Source of the DNA: Chitinophaga sp. H8
GTDB lineage: Bacteria > Bacteroidota > Bacteroidia > Chitinophagales > Chitinophagaceae
Direction of reading: 5' to 3'
Assembly (NCBI RefSeq): GCF_040567655.1
Contig: NZ_JBEXAC010000002.1
Location: forward strand, 2,754,906 to 2,818,905
Length of the DNA stretch: 64,000 bases
The first letter of the stretch is position 1. Every line of letters begins with the position of its first letter. This document shows positions 35,464 to 44,899 of the stretch, one piece after another. The position numbers and the translations under genes were made by a program. The notes beneath the pieces were generated by a model, which made no database searches, had not been told where the DNA came from, and was given only the letters and a program-made list of their open reading frames with translations.

Positions 35464-36066
35464 ATGAAAACCCCTTATGCTGCATTATCTGATGCAGAAC
35501 TTGCCGATGAATTTAACAAGGGCACCCCAAAAGCCTTTGAGGAGCTTTATGCGCGTTATGCTTTTAAGCTTTACCTGCACGCCCGTGGAATGCTGAGGGA
35601 CCAGCAACAGGCAGAAGATGTGGTACACGATACCTTTGCGGCATTACTAGAGAAAAAGGAGACTTTCCAGTTGCAGGATACCATCAGCGCGTATTTATAC
35701 CGCTCGGTAAGTAACCGCATTTTAAACCTGTTTCGCAACGAAAAGGTTAAGGGCCGGTATCTGGAAGAAATGGCCAGGGCACTACCCCAGGCGAGCGCTT
35801 CAACCGATTCGCTGGTTTTAGAAAGAGAGCTGTCGGCGCTGATAGACTGGCACATAGACCGGATGCCTGCAAAGATGAGGGAGATTTTTATATTAAGCCG
35901 TAAGCAGCAGTTGAGCCATAGGGAAATCTCTGAGCAACTGGGCACCAGCGAGGGCACGGTGAAAAAACAGATCTTTTACGCCTTGAAATTAATCCGTGGA
36001 AAGGTCACCGGGATGACCTCGCTGATTGCCTTAAATGTTATTCTTTGGTTAAGCAGGCATACTTAA
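35464..36066 (+). CDS. ECF RNA polymerase sigma factor
   Basis: A 200-residue ECF sigma factor of the Bacteroidota type (TIGR02985-like): 'GTPKAFEELYARYAFKLYLH' and 'AEDVVHDTFAALLEKKE' in region 2, 'MPAKMREIFILSRKQQLSHR' with 'GTSEGTVKKQIFYALKLIRG' in region 4, and a hydrophobic C-terminal tail ('MTSLIALNVILWLSRHT'). The ATG at 35464 is preferred to the GTG at 35455. No anti-sigma gene directly follows. Confidence 0.9.
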   Translation: MKTPYAALSDAELADEFNKGTPKAFEELYARYAFKLYLHARGMLRDQQQAEDVVHDTFAALLEKKETFQLQDTISAYLYRSVSNRILNLFRNEKVKGRYLEEMARALPQASASTDSLVLERELSALIDWHIDRMPAKMREIFILSRKQQLSHREISEQLGTSEGTVKKQIFYALKLIRGKVTGMTSLIALNVILWLSRHT

Positions 36067-36208
36067 CGATCTGTTAACCGGCCATGATGGTGCATATCGG
36101 AATTTTGGACGTTACTATTCGCCTGAAATCCGGATCAACGGTAAGTGAACATTCCAGGTAAGGGGAAAAAGGGGTAAATTATTTCCAGTGCATTCAACAC
36201 CATCAGGC

Positions 36209-36781
36209 ATGAGGTATCAAGAAATGACCGATGCAGAATTAAGCGAACGACTGGTCACCCAGGATCGTAAGGCGTTTTCTGAAATCTACAACCGCTATCA
36301 GAAGATACTGTGTTGCCATGCCTATAGAATGACCAGGGATGTTGATCTGGGAATGGATATTGTCCAGGAGGTATTTTATGCGATCTGGAAAAATGTGGAT
36401 CAGGTAGATCCGCAAAGACCCATTGACAGGTACTTGTTTTCCTGCGTAGTCAATAGGGTGATCAACGCCATCAGAAATGATAAAGTGCGCGGTAACCACC
36501 TTAAACGGCTGCAATGCCATATGACGGATTATCCCCCGCCGGATGAAAAGCTGATTGAAAAACAACTCCAGGAATGGCTGGAGCATGAATTACAATTATT
36601 ACCGGAGAAAATGCGACATACTTTTGAACTCAGCCGGAAGCATCAGATGAGTCACAAAGAAATTTCCAGGCAAACCGGAACGACAGAGGGAACGGTGAAA
36701 AAGCAGATCTATTATGCTTTACATGTGTTGAGAACAAGACTGACTACCATTTTCATTTTACTATTCCTGGTGAATCACTAG
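36209..36781 (+). CDS. ECF RNA polymerase sigma factor (second, paralogous)
   Basis: A 190-residue ECF sigma factor closely similar in layout to the one encoded 140 bp upstream: 'DRKAFSEIYNRYQKILCCHA' and 'GMDIVQEVFYAIWKN' in region 2, 'LPEKMRHTFELSRKHQMSHK' and 'GTTEGTVKKQIYYALHVLRT' in region 4, hydrophobic tail at the end. ATG 36209 is chosen over GTG 36188. Two tandem sigma genes upstream of one FecR gene (38638) leave open which is the partner in cassette B. Confidence 0.88.
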   Translation: MRYQEMTDAELSERLVTQDRKAFSEIYNRYQKILCCHAYRMTRDVDLGMDIVQEVFYAIWKNVDQVDPQRPIDRYLFSCVVNRVINAIRNDKVRGNHLKRLQCHMTDYPPPDEKLIEKQLQEWLEHELQLLPEKMRHTFELSRKHQMSHKEISRQTGTTEGTVKKQIYYALHVLRTRLTTIFILLFLVNH

Positions 36782-36895
36782 CGGCTACCTCAACGGCCTT
36801 TTGACTCCTTAAGTTTCATTTGGTATATCCGTAATGAAGCTCACTGGCAAGTCATGCAGTAAGCCTATCAATAACTTCATATAGAAAAAGCAACT

Positions 36896-37549
36896 ATGAT
36901 CGTATCAAACGAAAGATTTCCGGCTTTAGGACTTATATATAATCCAAAGCAGGTTAATCGAAAATCACTGCCATTTTCCAGTAAGAACAAAGAGCGGCAC
37001 GCCTTCATTAAAAAATCACGAGAATTTGTGGAACTTTTCCAGTCCTTTTCACCCGAATGGTCATTGGAAGAAAAAGATAAAAATTCCAAATTATTGAATT
37101 ATGTGGTTTGTGAAAATCTAACCGAAAGCATTCATACTATACAGCGGTTAAGTTTTTCCAACTTTATTCGTTATCTGGCCAGAGATCACCAGTGGTATGG
37201 GGGGATGGTAATGACGGATTTGGAAAAGGGTTTTCATTACGTATACCGTATCGCCAGCCTTCCAGATCATGGGGGCAACCGGGATGCTTCGACGGTTTAT
37301 TTTAAGATTGGTTACTTTAAGAACGCCACATTTTTAGGTTTTGAGGAGGGCGTGGTTCATCCGGATGGAGATATACAGTTAGAAATTGCTTTACATGATA
37401 GCAATACCAGGATAGGTGGTTACCTGTATTTTATAGGCGCCCTTTTCCGGCATATTGAAAGGTCTAAAAGCACGAGGCCAGTATCAAGGCTAATCAAAAT
37501 AAATGAGGGTGATTTTGAGTTTGTCGTTCTGCAGGATGACCAGTGCTAA
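36896..37549 (+). CDS. Hypothetical protein
   Basis: A 217-residue cytosolic protein without recognisable motifs ('MIVSNERFPALGLIYNPKQV...'). It has a basic N-terminal third and a beta-rich C-terminal half. It lies between the tandem sigma genes and the FecR gene of cassette B. An imperfect repeat with hairpin (37556-37586) follows the stop. Confidence 0.5.
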   Translation: MIVSNERFPALGLIYNPKQVNRKSLPFSSKNKERHAFIKKSREFVELFQSFSPEWSLEEKDKNSKLLNYVVCENLTESIHTIQRLSFSNFIRYLARDHQWYGGMVMTDLEKGFHYVYRIASLPDHGGNRDASTVYFKIGYFKNATFLGFEEGVVHPDGDIQLEIALHDSNTRIGGYLYFIGALFRHIERSKSTRPVSRLIKINEGDFEFVVLQDDQC

Positions 37550-37555
37550 AAAGAA

Positions 37556-37830
37556 TCGGGGCTAAACCTACTGGTCCAGCCCCGAAATTAACGCTCTCTA
37601 TCCAAATATAGAAAATATCATAATATTACCAAAGGGTTGTGTGAAATATATCGAATGGTAAGCCAATAGTTTTTGCTAGATACATTCTTTACACTAAAAG
37701 CTATGATAAAACAATTCCCTTAAAAGGATGGATAATAATTGTCACAGGGTGTAAAAAAGACGAGGCTGGACCATAACGATCCAACCCCGAAAGTGACTCT
37801 CATTTAAAGATAAGAAATGATCTGTCTTTT
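37556..37830. repeat. Imperfect duplicated intergenic element with hairpin
   Basis: The segment around 37556-37620 (CGGGGCT ... AGCCCCG hairpin followed by GAAATTAACGCTCTC) is repeated in altered form at about 37760-37825 (GAGGCTGGACCATAACGATC then CAACCCCGAAAGTGACTCTC). The first copy can act as a terminator for the 217-residue gene. No gene is seen in 37550-37893 otherwise. Confidence 0.4.
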
Positions 37831-37893
37831 TGCAAGCGGTATTAATATTGATTACCTGTTTATTCTAATTACCTTGATACAAGAAGGATAAAT

Positions 37894-38349
37894 TTAGGAG
37901 AGATTTAATCTTTTCTGCTCGATCAGTCCCAAAATACGCACAAATTCGTCTTCTTCATTTTCATAACTCAATCTATAATCAGGCTCCATATCCTTGTCGT
38001 CAGAGGAAATATTGGCTGAACATAGGGCATTTAGATCATCAATTAGGGTATTGGCCTGGCAAAAGGTAAGGTATTCAACCAGGTCGGTAATGATCCTAAA
38101 TAGCTGAATTGGAAAAGGAGGTAGGCCATCTAAATGATGGTAAAGGTAAAAGGTATAAGCTACCCCTTTGTAAAGAGCCAAAGCGTGTACAACGGTTTCA
38201 ATTTCATCCTCTGCCAGCTCGCAGCTATAGAATTTAAGAAGGACGTTCTTTTTCAGCAAATCCTCCGAATAGGCATAAAAGGTTCCCTCTTCTTCGGGGG
38301 TGTTGTCAGCAACGACACCTATTCCTTTCCAGAGCAGCATTTTTTCCAT
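37894..38349 (-). CDS. Hypothetical acidic protein
   Basis: A protein of about 151 residues (ATG 38349; the frame also allows 38355), acidic, with 'ELAEDEIETVVHALALYKGV' and a C-terminal acidic helix 'ENEEDEFVRILGLIEQKRL'. Unrecognised. It is the only minus-strand gene between the sigma genes and FecR of cassette B. Confidence 0.45.
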   Translation of the reverse strand: MEKMLLWKGIGVVADNTPEEEGTFYAYSEDLLKKNVLLKFYSCELAEDEIETVVHALALYKGVAYTFYLYHHLDGLPPFPIQLFRIITDLVEYLTFCQANTLIDDLNALCSANISSDDKDMEPDYRLSYENEEDEFVRILGLIEQKRLNLS

Positions 38350-38637
38350 GTACATTTTTTAAAAACTAAATTACGGCGATCCAACCATATTCCTTGATTT
38401 TACTCTATCAAAATCAATTTTAAAAAACCATATAGTGGAACCTTAACCCCTTTAAGCTGTCACCCCCCCCCATGATTAATTAAGGGTTTGCCCGCTTTTT
38501 AACCAGCTTTCATGGTCAGAACCTCCCTAAAATGATAAATTGAGGCCATTTATAAAATATTTTCAAAAAAAGCAGTTTCGGTCTACCACCAAAGCAGGAC
38601 TTGCGGGTATTAGCATCATTATTACCCAAATTGGACT

Positions 38638-39750
38638 ATGGCGATGACTACGCAAGAATTGAAAGATTTATTGGAACGCTTTGAGCAAGGTACTTGTTCG
38701 GAGGAGGAAAAGCAGCGTGTGCAAAGGTGGTATTTGGAGGATGCTGAGGAGGTTGACTATAGTACCCTTGCCGATTTTCCCGAAGCCAGCCAGCGGATTA
38801 TGAATAGGCTCAGTCGGAAAAGGAGTGGCTATTCTATTAAAACCTGGGCGATTGCCGCTGCCGTTTTAGCGCTTTTAAGTGTGTCCTCCGCGGCCTATTA
38901 TTATCTTTTGATCCGTAGGCCGATGCAGATGAACGAGAGTGCCCAGATTTTACCGGGAGGCAATAAGGCTATCCTGACGTTGAGTAATGGCACGGCCATT
39001 AGGCTTGATGATCTGGTGGCAGGTTCAATGCGGCAGGAAGGAGAAATGACCATTGAAAAAACGCAGGACGGGACAATCCGGTACAGCAGAAAGTCCGGGG
39101 CAGCTAATGAATTAACGAATGCTCTTAATACAATTACCACGCCACGGGGGGGACAATATCAGGTGGTACTTCCCGATGGTACGAAAGTTTGGCTCAATGC
39201 CGCCACAAAATTAACCTATCCTGTATCCTTCACGGGGCGTGGGACGCGGGAAGTTGTTTTGGGCGGCGAAGCCTATTTCGAGGTGGCAAAAGATAAAATG
39301 CACCCCTTTATTGTTAAAAGTACAGATCAAATTATTACGGTAACCGGCACACATTTTCATGTGAGCTGTTATTTAAATGAACCGCAAATCACTACTCTCG
39401 CTGAAGGCAGTGTCCAGGTATTTCAACCGGGCACAAAGAAAACCCAAAAGCTTAAACCAGGACAACAGACTATCCTAAGTAAAGATGGTATCCGCGTAAA
39501 TGAGGTTAACCCTGAAGATTTCATCGCATGGAAAGATGGCTCATTCGTTTTTGACCAAACCCCAATCAGGCAAGTGTTACAGCAGATTAGCCGATGGTAC
39601 GATGTTGATGTAGATTACAGCAATTTACCGGATGAATATTTTGATGGTGATTTTCCTCGAAGCGTTAAGCTACCAGAACTGTTACAAAAGATACAGGAAA
39701 CAAGCAATATTAAGATTGTCATAGAAGGAAGGAGGATCAGGATCAAGTAA
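38638..39750 (+). CDS. FecR-type anti-sigma factor (cassette B)
   Basis: A 370-residue anti-sigma protein: N-terminal cytoplasmic part, a transmembrane helix ('WAIAAAVLALLSVSSAAYYY', about 67-88), FecR domain with 'LPDGTKVWLNAATKLTYP' and 'EVVLGGEAYFEVAKDK', and C-terminal DUF4974 ('VLQQISRWYDVDVDYSNLPD'). It precedes SusC of cassette B by 139 nt. Confidence 0.93.
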   Translation: MAMTTQELKDLLERFEQGTCSEEEKQRVQRWYLEDAEEVDYSTLADFPEASQRIMNRLSRKRSGYSIKTWAIAAAVLALLSVSSAAYYYLLIRRPMQMNESAQILPGGNKAILTLSNGTAIRLDDLVAGSMRQEGEMTIEKTQDGTIRYSRKSGAANELTNALNTITTPRGGQYQVVLPDGTKVWLNAATKLTYPVSFTGRGTREVVLGGEAYFEVAKDKMHPFIVKSTDQIITVTGTHFHVSCYLNEPQITTLAEGSVQVFQPGTKKTQKLKPGQQTILSKDGIRVNEVNPEDFIAWKDGSFVFDQTPIRQVLQQISRWYDVDVDYSNLPDEYFDGDFPRSVKLPELLQKIQETSNIKIVIEGRRIRIK

Positions 39751-39889
39751 ACCCCAGTTAACCATTAACCACACAACCCATAAGCCTTAAAGAACGAAAC
39801 CGGAAGTGCCTCTAACACTCCCGGTCATTGTTAGGCTTGTGCAATGCCGATCGAATCAACATTTTACTAAACTTAACACAACCAAAGAT

Positions 39890-42800
39890 ATGGATAAAAT
39901 TATTCATACCAATGACGGCCTATGTCCTTATTTAAAGGAATCCAGGCCGGTCAAATGGAAAAACCGTTTCAAATATATAGTTGCCATGAAACTATTTTTA
40001 TTACTTCTGGCCCTGAGTTTTCACCTTTCAGCGAAGGTTTTCTCCCAGCAAATTTCCCTAAATGCAAAGGAAGAATCTTTACGCAGTGTATTGCGGAGCA
40101 TCAAAAAACAGAGCGGCTACGGCTTTCTGCTCGGCTCCTCGGTGCTGAAAGAAGCAAAGCCGGTCACCATTACTCTACATCTGTATTCGGTGGAGGACGC
40201 CTTAAAGAAAATCTTTGAAACGCAAAATCTCACGTACAGCATCGACAATAAATTCATTACCATCAAGCCAAAGGCAGATAAAAAAAAAGAACTGACACCT
40301 GCACCGTTGTCTTTCCGTGACATGGAACAAAAAACTGTTCAAGGAACGGTTACGGATAGTAAAAACGAACCATTAATAGGTGTAAATGTCAGGGTTAAGG
40401 GAAAAACTATTGGTACAATTACTAACAATGAGGGCCATTATTCAATTTCATTAGACCCAACTGATATACTCGTATTTAGTTACATTGGCTATGTTACCCT
40501 TGAAATACCAGTCAAGAATCAGGTTACAGTCAATGCAAAACTAGTTGAATTTCAAAGTCAACTGGATGAAACCGTCGTTAAAGGATATTATAACACCACT
40601 AAGATTCTGAATACTGGAAGTGTCAGTTCAATAAAGGCAGATGATATCGCGAAACAACCAGTGAGTGATCCTCTTATGGCGTTGGAAGGTCGAATTCCAG
40701 GTTTATATGTTGCTCAGACTTCCGGGATTACCGGTGCAGGGATATCGGTAATGCTTAGAGGACAAAACAGTATTAATAATGGCAACGGTCCATTTTACGT
40801 GGTGGATGGTATCCCATTTAATTCCAATAACCTTTCCCAAAATAAGAATGCAGCGCTAGCAAATCTTAGCCCGCTTGCAAGTATCCGACCTGAAGATATT
40901 GAAAGTATTGACGTTTTAAAAGATGCTGATGCGACCGCAATATATGGTTCTCGTGGTGCAAATGGTGTTATACTTATCACAACCAAAAAAGGCTCTGTTG
41001 GTAAAACTAAAGTAGATATTAATCTAAATCATGGAATTGGAAAGGTCACACGCAGACTTGATTTGATGAATACTGATCAATATTTGAACATGCGAAGACA
41101 GGCTTATATAAATGATGGACTACCAGTGCCAACAAGTTCTACCCCCGCAGATTTTAGTAATTACGATCTAACAACGTGGGATTCCAACCGTTTTACCGAC
41201 TGGCAAAAGGAAATGATAGGTGGTACTGCAAATTTCACCAATGCAACAGCAACATTATCAGGAGGGAGTGCGCAAACGCAATTTTTATTGGGAAGCAGTT
41301 ACAGAAGAGAAACATCAGTCTTCCCAGGGGATTACAATAATGAGATCGGATCAGCTAATCTGAATGTTCGTCATAGTTCAGAAAATAATAAATTTAATGC
41401 TGAAGCGAGTATAAATTTTTCAAATAATAATAACCGTTTACCTCAAACAGATTTTACCTCATATATTTTCCTTGCACCTAATACGCCCAAAATATATAAT
41501 CCTGATGGAAGTGTGAATTGGGAAAATTCAACTTTTGATAATCCATTTGGGCAATTGAAGCAAAGTTCAACAGCTATATCAGAAAATTTAATTGGCAATG
41601 TGATTCTGAGTTATAACGTAATGAAAAATCTTCAAATAAAAACAAACTTAGGATATAACAGCAATCGGATTGACGAAAACAATATCTACCCATTTAGTTC
41701 GATTGATCCTGCCACGCCTGATCCAGCAAGTAACAGAGTTCATATTTATGCAAACAATCAGATAAAATCCTGGATTATAGAACCTCAGATTACCTATTCT
41801 TTATCGTTTAAAAATCATCATATTGAATCATTGCTAGGGACTACATTTCAACAAACTAGGCAAAACGGCTTTAATCAAACAGCAAGTGGATTTTCAAATG
41901 ATGCCTTAATTAATAATATTTCAGCCGCAACAACATTCAGCAATACAAAAACCATAAATACTTTATATCGTTACAATGCTATTTATGCCCGTATTGGTTA
42001 CAATTATTTGGATAAGTACGTGTTAAATTTAACTGGAAGACGTGATGGTAGCAGTAGATTCGGACCTGGGAAGCAGTTCGGGAATTTCGGAGCAATTGGT
42101 GCAGCTTGGATATTTAACAAAGAAGATTTTATAGAAAATTCATTACCCTTTCTCTCTCGGGGAAAACTACGTGCAAGCATTGGCAAAACCGGTAATGATC
42201 AATTAGGAGATTACAAGTTTTTGAGTACCTATACACCTTCATCAGCCTCCTATTTCGGAGTTTCCGCTTTAAATCCTACGAAGTTAACGAATCCAAATTT
42301 TGGTTGGGAGACGATTAACAAAATTGAAGTTGCCACAGAGTTAGGTTTTTTGAAGAACAGGATACAGTTGGATGTAAGTTGGTATAGAAACCGGACAAGC
42401 AATCAATTAGTAGGATATTCATTACCTTTTTCAACCGGGTTTGATAATATCATCGCGAATTTACCAGCAGTAATTCAAAATAAGGGCTGGGAATTTGCAC
42501 TTACCACAACCAATATTGATAGGGGTAATTTGATTTGGACGAGTTCCATAAATTTAACAATACCGCAAAATAAACTTGTTTCATATCCGAATTTAGAAGG
42601 CTCAGCCTACAAAAATCGTTATGTAATCGGAATGCCATTATCTATATATTATTTGTACACTAGTACCGGTATAGATAATAAAACAGGACTCTATACATTT
42701 GAAGATTTAAATAACGATGGGTCTATAAACTCACCAACTGATCAAAGGCCATACTTTGTGGGGCAAAAATATTTTGGAGGAGTAAGCAATACTTTTTATT

Positions 42801-43252
42801 ACAAAGGATTGTCATTAGATATATTCTTTCAGTTTGTAAAGCAAAACGGGTATAACTTTTTAACATGGGGCTTGCTTCCCGGCTATTTTAACGGAAACCA
42901 ACAAACGGAATTATTAGATTCATGGAAATCATCTGGTGATAATGCGAAATATCAACGATATAGTACTCTAATTGATGAACCCTATAATTCTAATGATAGA
43001 TATAATTCAAGTAACGCAAGAATCACTGACGCATCATTTATCAGATTAAAGAATGTTCAATTAAGCTGGTCAATACCCAAAAAATGGATGCAAAAAATTA
43101 GGGCAAATAACGCAAAGGTATATTTTCAAGGACAAAACCTATTTACAATTACAAGATTTAAAGGACTTGATCCCGAAACTCAAAGAATAGGAATAAATCC
43201 AACATTACCACCTTTAAGGGTATTTACTGTAGGGTTGCAGTTAAGCCTTTAG
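39890..43252 (+). CDS. SusC/RagA-type TonB-dependent transporter with STN domain (cassette B)
   Basis: The ATG at 39890 ('MDKIIHTNDGLCPYLKESRP', 1120 residues) is preferred; the frame is open from a GTG at 39806. The N-terminal extension is followed by a signal-like segment, STN domain (about residues 55-135), carboxypeptidase-regulatory domain ('VQGTVTDSKNEPLIGVNVRV'), plug ('VMLRGQNSINNGNGPFYVVD' and 'GVILITTKKGS') and beta-barrel. Base composition changes at the STN/carboxypeptidase boundary near 40320: 64 of 120 bases are G or C at 40081-40200, only 40 of 120 at 40441-40560 (hand count), suggesting a recombined gene. Confidence 0.94.
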   Translation: MDKIIHTNDGLCPYLKESRPVKWKNRFKYIVAMKLFLLLLALSFHLSAKVFSQQISLNAKEESLRSVLRSIKKQSGYGFLLGSSVLKEAKPVTITLHLYSVEDALKKIFETQNLTYSIDNKFITIKPKADKKKELTPAPLSFRDMEQKTVQGTVTDSKNEPLIGVNVRVKGKTIGTITNNEGHYSISLDPTDILVFSYIGYVTLEIPVKNQVTVNAKLVEFQSQLDETVVKGYYNTTKILNTGSVSSIKADDIAKQPVSDPLMALEGRIPGLYVAQTSGITGAGISVMLRGQNSINNGNGPFYVVDGIPFNSNNLSQNKNAALANLSPLASIRPEDIESIDVLKDADATAIYGSRGANGVILITTKKGSVGKTKVDINLNHGIGKVTRRLDLMNTDQYLNMRRQAYINDGLPVPTSSTPADFSNYDLTTWDSNRFTDWQKEMIGGTANFTNATATLSGGSAQTQFLLGSSYRRETSVFPGDYNNEIGSANLNVRHSSENNKFNAEASINFSNNNNRLPQTDFTSYIFLAPNTPKIYNPDGSVNWENSTFDNPFGQLKQSSTAISENLIGNVILSYNVMKNLQIKTNLGYNSNRIDENNIYPFSSIDPATPDPASNRVHIYANNQIKSWIIEPQITYSLSFKNHHIESLLGTTFQQTRQNGFNQTASGFSNDALINNISAATTFSNTKTINTLYRYNAIYARIGYNYLDKYVLNLTGRRDGSSRFGPGKQFGNFGAIGAAWIFNKEDFIENSLPFLSRGKLRASIGKTGNDQLGDYKFLSTYTPSSASYFGVSALNPTKLTNPNFGWETINKIEVATELGFLKNRIQLDVSWYRNRTSNQLVGYSLPFSTGFDNIIANLPAVIQNKGWEFALTTTNIDRGNLIWTSSINLTIPQNKLVSYPNLEGSAYKNRYVIGMPLSIYYLYTSTGIDNKTGLYTFEDLNNDGSINSPTDQRPYFVGQKYFGGVSNTFYYKGLSLDIFFQFVKQNGYNFLTWGLLPGYFNGNQQTELLDSWKSSGDNAKYQRYSTLIDEPYNSNDRYNSSNARITDASFIRLKNVQLSWSIPKKWMQKIRANNAKVYFQGQNLFTITRFKGLDPETQRIGINPTLPPLRVFTVGLQLSL

Positions 43253-43455
43253 TCAGTTTTTAAATATTAATTTATAAAGGAAATTGTAAAATACCTTTCG
43301 TTTCATCTTAGCAAATCACGATTAACAATTGAAATTTATTAAATGAGTACAAACATTTATAATATGGTTATAATCCAATAACATGACGTTGTAAATTTTA
43401 CAAGGGAACTGCATTTGTGCATCGATTCTCTTGATTAAACCTTAATCCTAATTTT

Positions 43456-44895
43456 ATGAAAACAACCAAACATTACCTCCTCATATTTACTATTGTTACT
43501 TCTTTAATTAGTTGCAAAAAGTTTGTAGAGATAGGTCCTCCGCAAAATTTATCAATTGCAAAAAGTGTCTTTCAAAATAATGAAACCGCCAATTCGGCTA
43601 TGATCAATATCTATATAAGGATGATGGAAGATCAGGGAGGAAATCCATATCGGGTTTCGGTATACACAGGATTGTCCGGTGATGAATTAAAAAACTATTC
43701 AAACCAAATTGGATATCGGCAGTTGTATAATAATGTACTTGAACCAATCAGTGCTATAACTAACTCATATTATAGCCTTGCATATAATTGTATCTATCAA
43801 GCCAATGCAATTATCGAAGGCTGTCAGGAATCCTCTACTTTATCTTCCGTCGTAAAGAATACGTTGACAGGCGAGGCATTGTTCATTCGAGCGTATTGGC
43901 ATTTCTACTTGGTTAATCTGTATGGTGATATTCCATTGGTTTTAACTACAGATTATACAAAAAATTCCACATTGCAACGCTCAAACAAAAGTTTGATTTA
44001 TGAACAAATTGTTAGTGATTTAAAGGCAGCTCAAAATTTATTATCTGACAATTATGTGGGGCCGGATGTGGTAACAACTTCATTGGAACGAATCCGACCG
44101 AATAAAGCAGCAGTTACCGCATTAATGTCAAGAGTTTATCTCTTTAAGCAAGATTACATGGCGGGGGAGAAAGCTGCCGATGCTGTTCTTGCCAAAAAGG
44201 ATATGTATGATATAGTACCACTAAATCAAGTATTTCTTAAAAATAGTAAAGAAGCCATCTGGCAAATGATGAAGCCAAATCCCAACAACCAGAACATAAA
44301 CACATATGAAGGTCGAGGTTATATTTTAACCACAAAACCAACAGGCGATTTTAATAATAGTACAACAATTGGATCAGGTTTAATGAGTGCCTTTGAAACA
44401 GGGGACTTAAGGAAGCAAACTTGGATAGGCAAATTTACAGACATCACAGTAACGCCTAATGTAGATTACTATTTCCCATATAAATATAAGGTAAAGAACG
44501 GATCGGACTTATCAGAGTATTCAATGATAATGAGGGTCGGGGAACAATATCTTATTAGGGCTGAATGTAGGCTTAAAAATGGTAACAGAGCTGGCGCGGT
44601 TGACGACCTGGATGTTATTCGAAAACGTGCCGGACTTACACCAATCAGTATTTTAAATCCCAATATTAGTAATGAGGAATTAATGAATGCCATCTTAAAA
44701 GAAAGACAAGTTGAGCTTTTTACCGAACAAGGACATCGATGGCTAGATCTTAAAAGGAGTGGTAAAATTGATCAAGTCATGATCGGATATTCAATTATTA
44801 AAGGGAGCACATGGCATACGGCACAACAATTATGGCCATTTCCCCAAACTGAAATCCTAAATAATCCTAATTTAAAACAAAACCCAGGGTATTAA
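43456..44895 (+). CDS. SusD/RagB-type surface lipoprotein (cassette B)
   Basis: A 479-residue lipoprotein (lipobox 'VTSLISCKKFVE', C20) with SusD hallmarks: 'GEALFIRAYWHFYLVNLYGD' with 'IPLVLTTDY', 'RIRPNKAAVTALMSRVYLFK' and C-terminal 'ILKERQVELFTEQGHRWLDL'. A-T-rich like the barrel part of its SusC partner. It ends 4 nt before the thioredoxin-like gene. Confidence 0.94.
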   Translation: MKTTKHYLLIFTIVTSLISCKKFVEIGPPQNLSIAKSVFQNNETANSAMINIYIRMMEDQGGNPYRVSVYTGLSGDELKNYSNQIGYRQLYNNVLEPISAITNSYYSLAYNCIYQANAIIEGCQESSTLSSVVKNTLTGEALFIRAYWHFYLVNLYGDIPLVLTTDYTKNSTLQRSNKSLIYEQIVSDLKAAQNLLSDNYVGPDVVTTSLERIRPNKAAVTALMSRVYLFKQDYMAGEKAADAVLAKKDMYDIVPLNQVFLKNSKEAIWQMMKPNPNNQNINTYEGRGYILTTKPTGDFNNSTTIGSGLMSAFETGDLRKQTWIGKFTDITVTPNVDYYFPYKYKVKNGSDLSEYSMIMRVGEQYLIRAECRLKNGNRAGAVDDLDVIRKRAGLTPISILNPNISNEELMNAILKERQVELFTEQGHRWLDLKRSGKIDQVMIGYSIIKGSTWHTAQQLWPFPQTEILNNPNLKQNPGY

Positions 44896-44899
44896 AATT

